Assembly: GCA_017958465.1 (NCBI GenBank)
Contig: JAGDCQ010000305.1
Location: forward strand, 1-6,184
DNA from: Lachnospiraceae bacterium
GTDB taxonomy: Bacteria > Bacillota > Clostridia > Lachnospirales > Lachnospiraceae
Length of the DNA: 6,184 nucleotides
Reading direction: 5' to 3'
Position 1 is the first letter of the stretch. Each line of letters opens with the position of its first letter. The notes under the pieces are model-generated. The model worked only from the letters and a program-made list of their open reading frames with translations. It was not told the DNA's origin and did no database searches. Positions 5,261-6,184 of this stretch are shown here, piece after piece. The position numbers were made by a program, and so were the translations under genes.

Positions 5261-6184
5261 TTATTTTTTAAGTTTTTTCTTCAGTTTCTCGAAGTTTTTC
5301 CTGCTTGCCTTAAAGTTCTTGTCAAACCAGAACCTTGCCGCAAGATATATTATCGTTCCAAGGAAAATCCGTCCTTTAAGGACTCCTTCGCCTTCAAAGA
5401 CCTTCTCCTGAAAATCCGGTGTGAATTTCATTTTCCCTTTCAAAGGGATATACATTACTGCTGCCGCAGCAAGAAGCTGCCCTGTGCTCGAAGGATCGCC
5501 GGTCCCGAATTTTACCTTTCCCCTGCCCTTCTTTGGAAGAATGGCTTTAAGCAGCTTCACCAGTATCTTTTTTGCCAGTGAAACGGTGGCCCGGTTCTGC
5601 TCGTTTTCTATGAACCGCTGGATCGCGTCCTTCTTTTTAAGAAGCTTTGATATCGTATCCCCGGGTTTTTCAAGGAATTCCAGGATCTTATCGTTGATAT
5701 CCTGCAAAACCTCCCCCGGAGTCCTGTGTTCTTTTTTTTCTTCGCCTTCGGCGTTTTCTCCGCTTCCGGCTGCCTCTTCGTCTTCGGGTTTTTGCCCTGC
5801 CTCTGCGGTCTCAGAGCTTCCGGCGGTCCCGGGAGCTTCGGTATCTCCGGCACTTCCGGCATTCTCGGTGTTCCCGGCGTTTTCTGCACTCTCAGCATTC
5901 CCGGCGGTTTCTGTGCTTTCGCCTCCGGGCTCGTCCTCAGAGGCCAGATCATCAAGATCTGAGGCATATTCCGCGGCTTCCTCGTCGGAAAGCGTATCCT
6001 CTTCCTCATCCACTGCGGAGGTTGAATCCATTATCTTAAAGAAGAGCACCTTAAGCTTTTGGCTAAAGGAGCTTCCTCCCGTGTAATCCGCATCATACCT
6101 TGCAAAATGTAGGAGCCAGGTAACAGTGACGTGAGCCTTCGCTGTCTCGTACTTTTCCCCTTCAATCCTGTATCTGAAGGGAAC
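5261..6184 (-). CDS. ytfI: DUF2953 (YtfI-type) protein, 5' end cut by the right edge
   Basis: The frame is open from the right edge to a TAA at 5261-5263, so 307 residues are visible and the start lies outside. An apparent start at 6049 is an internal GTG codon. The upstream part reads VPFRYRIEGEKY and then HVTVTWLLHFARYDADY, which matches the N-terminal half of DUF2953. The C-terminal half has KVKFGTGDPSSTGQLLAAAA and, near the end, KGRIFLGTIIYLAARFWF, a hydrophobic segment that may contact the membrane, before a very basic tail ending EKLKKKLKK. Between the halves lies an acidic linker of about 95 residues (5726-6010) with Ala/Gly/Glu/Thr repeats, making the protein larger than Bacillus YtfI. 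Family function is unknown. Location beside ytfJ suggests a sporulation role (inference). Confidence 0.85.
   Translation of the reverse strand, partial: VPFRYRIEGEKYETAKAHVTVTWLLHFARYDADYTGGSSFSQKLKVLFFKIMDSTSAVDEEEDTLSDEEAAEYASDLDDLASEDEPGGESTETAGNAESAENAGNTENAGSAGDTEAPGTAGSSETAEAGQKPEDEEAAGSGENAEGEEKKEHRTPGEVLQDINDKILEFLEKPGDTISKLLKKKDAIQRFIENEQNRATVSLAKKILVKLLKAILPKKGRGKVKFGTGDPSSTGQLLAAAAVMYIPLKGKMKFTPDFQEKVFEGEGVLKGRIFLGTIIYLAARFWFDKNFKASRKNFEKLKKKLKK
5795..5920 (-). repeat. Imperfect in-frame repeat coding an Ala/Gly/Glu/Thr-rich linker
   Basis: Within the DUF2953 gene, units of roughly 4-6 codons such as ETAGN, ENAGN, ENAGS, DTEAPG and ETAEAG recur for about 42 residues. The DNA repeats GCCGGN-type blocks with drifted third positions, so the array is old or selected rather than a fresh slippage. 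It sits inside a larger acidic region rich in Glu and Asp, which should be unstructured. Confidence 0.8.

Noticed and set aside
5421..6086. A 221-codon plus-strand frame rich in Ser/Phe/Ala/Pro
   Set aside because: It is antisense to the DUF2953 gene. Its composition is the complement of the acidic repeat, not a protein signal.
1..6184. Mobile element, CRISPR array, defence or toxin-antitoxin system
   Set aside because: No transposase, integrase, repeat-spacer pattern or paired small genes are visible. All long genes belong to core chromosomal families.

Overview
The window is a stretch of bacterial chromosome in which every supported gene reads on the minus strand. From right to left the order is: a DUF2953 (YtfI-type) protein cut by the right edge, the sporulation protein YtfJ/GerW, ribosomal protein L28 (rpmB), an Asp23/Gls24 (YloU-type) protein, a fatty-acid-kinase/DAK2 protein (FakA/YloV), RecG helicase, and the first codons of a further gene at the left edge. 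YtfJ points to an endospore former. The rpmB-yloU-yloV-recG order matches the Bacillus/Clostridia arrangement without the serine dehydratase genes that lie between yloV and recG in Bacillus subtilis. With the moderate GC content and the Clostridia-like proteins, I infer a spore-forming Clostridia member, plausibly Lachnospiraceae. No species is claimed.

Right part (4840-6184): ytfI and ytfJ are a tight pair with a 16-nt gap. The YtfI-type protein carries an unusual long acidic Ala/Gly/Glu/Thr repeat linker between its N- and C-terminal conserved parts. Middle (4330-4839): rpmB has its own strong sigma-A promoter, whose -35 lies inside a perfect 14-bp palindrome, and an approximately 80-nt leader with a possible stem. 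It ends in two stacked hairpins. The T-tract of the second hairpin almost touches the promoter of the next operon.

Left-centre (2317-4329): the asp23-fakA operon has a strong promoter (TTGTAA-17-TATAAT), an SD abutting the upstream stop, a GTG start for fakA, and a clean GNRA-loop terminator after it. Then comes an approximately 190-nt gene-free leader before recG. It holds two long hairpins that are not typical terminators and a 17-codon mini-ORF. This is the least explained DNA in the window. After recG there is a T-run, a promoter-like pair of hexamers, a small inverted repeat and a probable start codon at the left edge.

Functionally the genes are housekeeping or core sporulation: DNA repair (RecG), translation (L28), phosphorylation of exogenous fatty acids (FakA), envelope-associated Asp23, and spore germination/coat-related YtfJ. 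I see no mobile element, CRISPR array, defence system, tRNA or rRNA. The intergenic structures are more unusual than the genes, and I do not see a novel multi-gene system.
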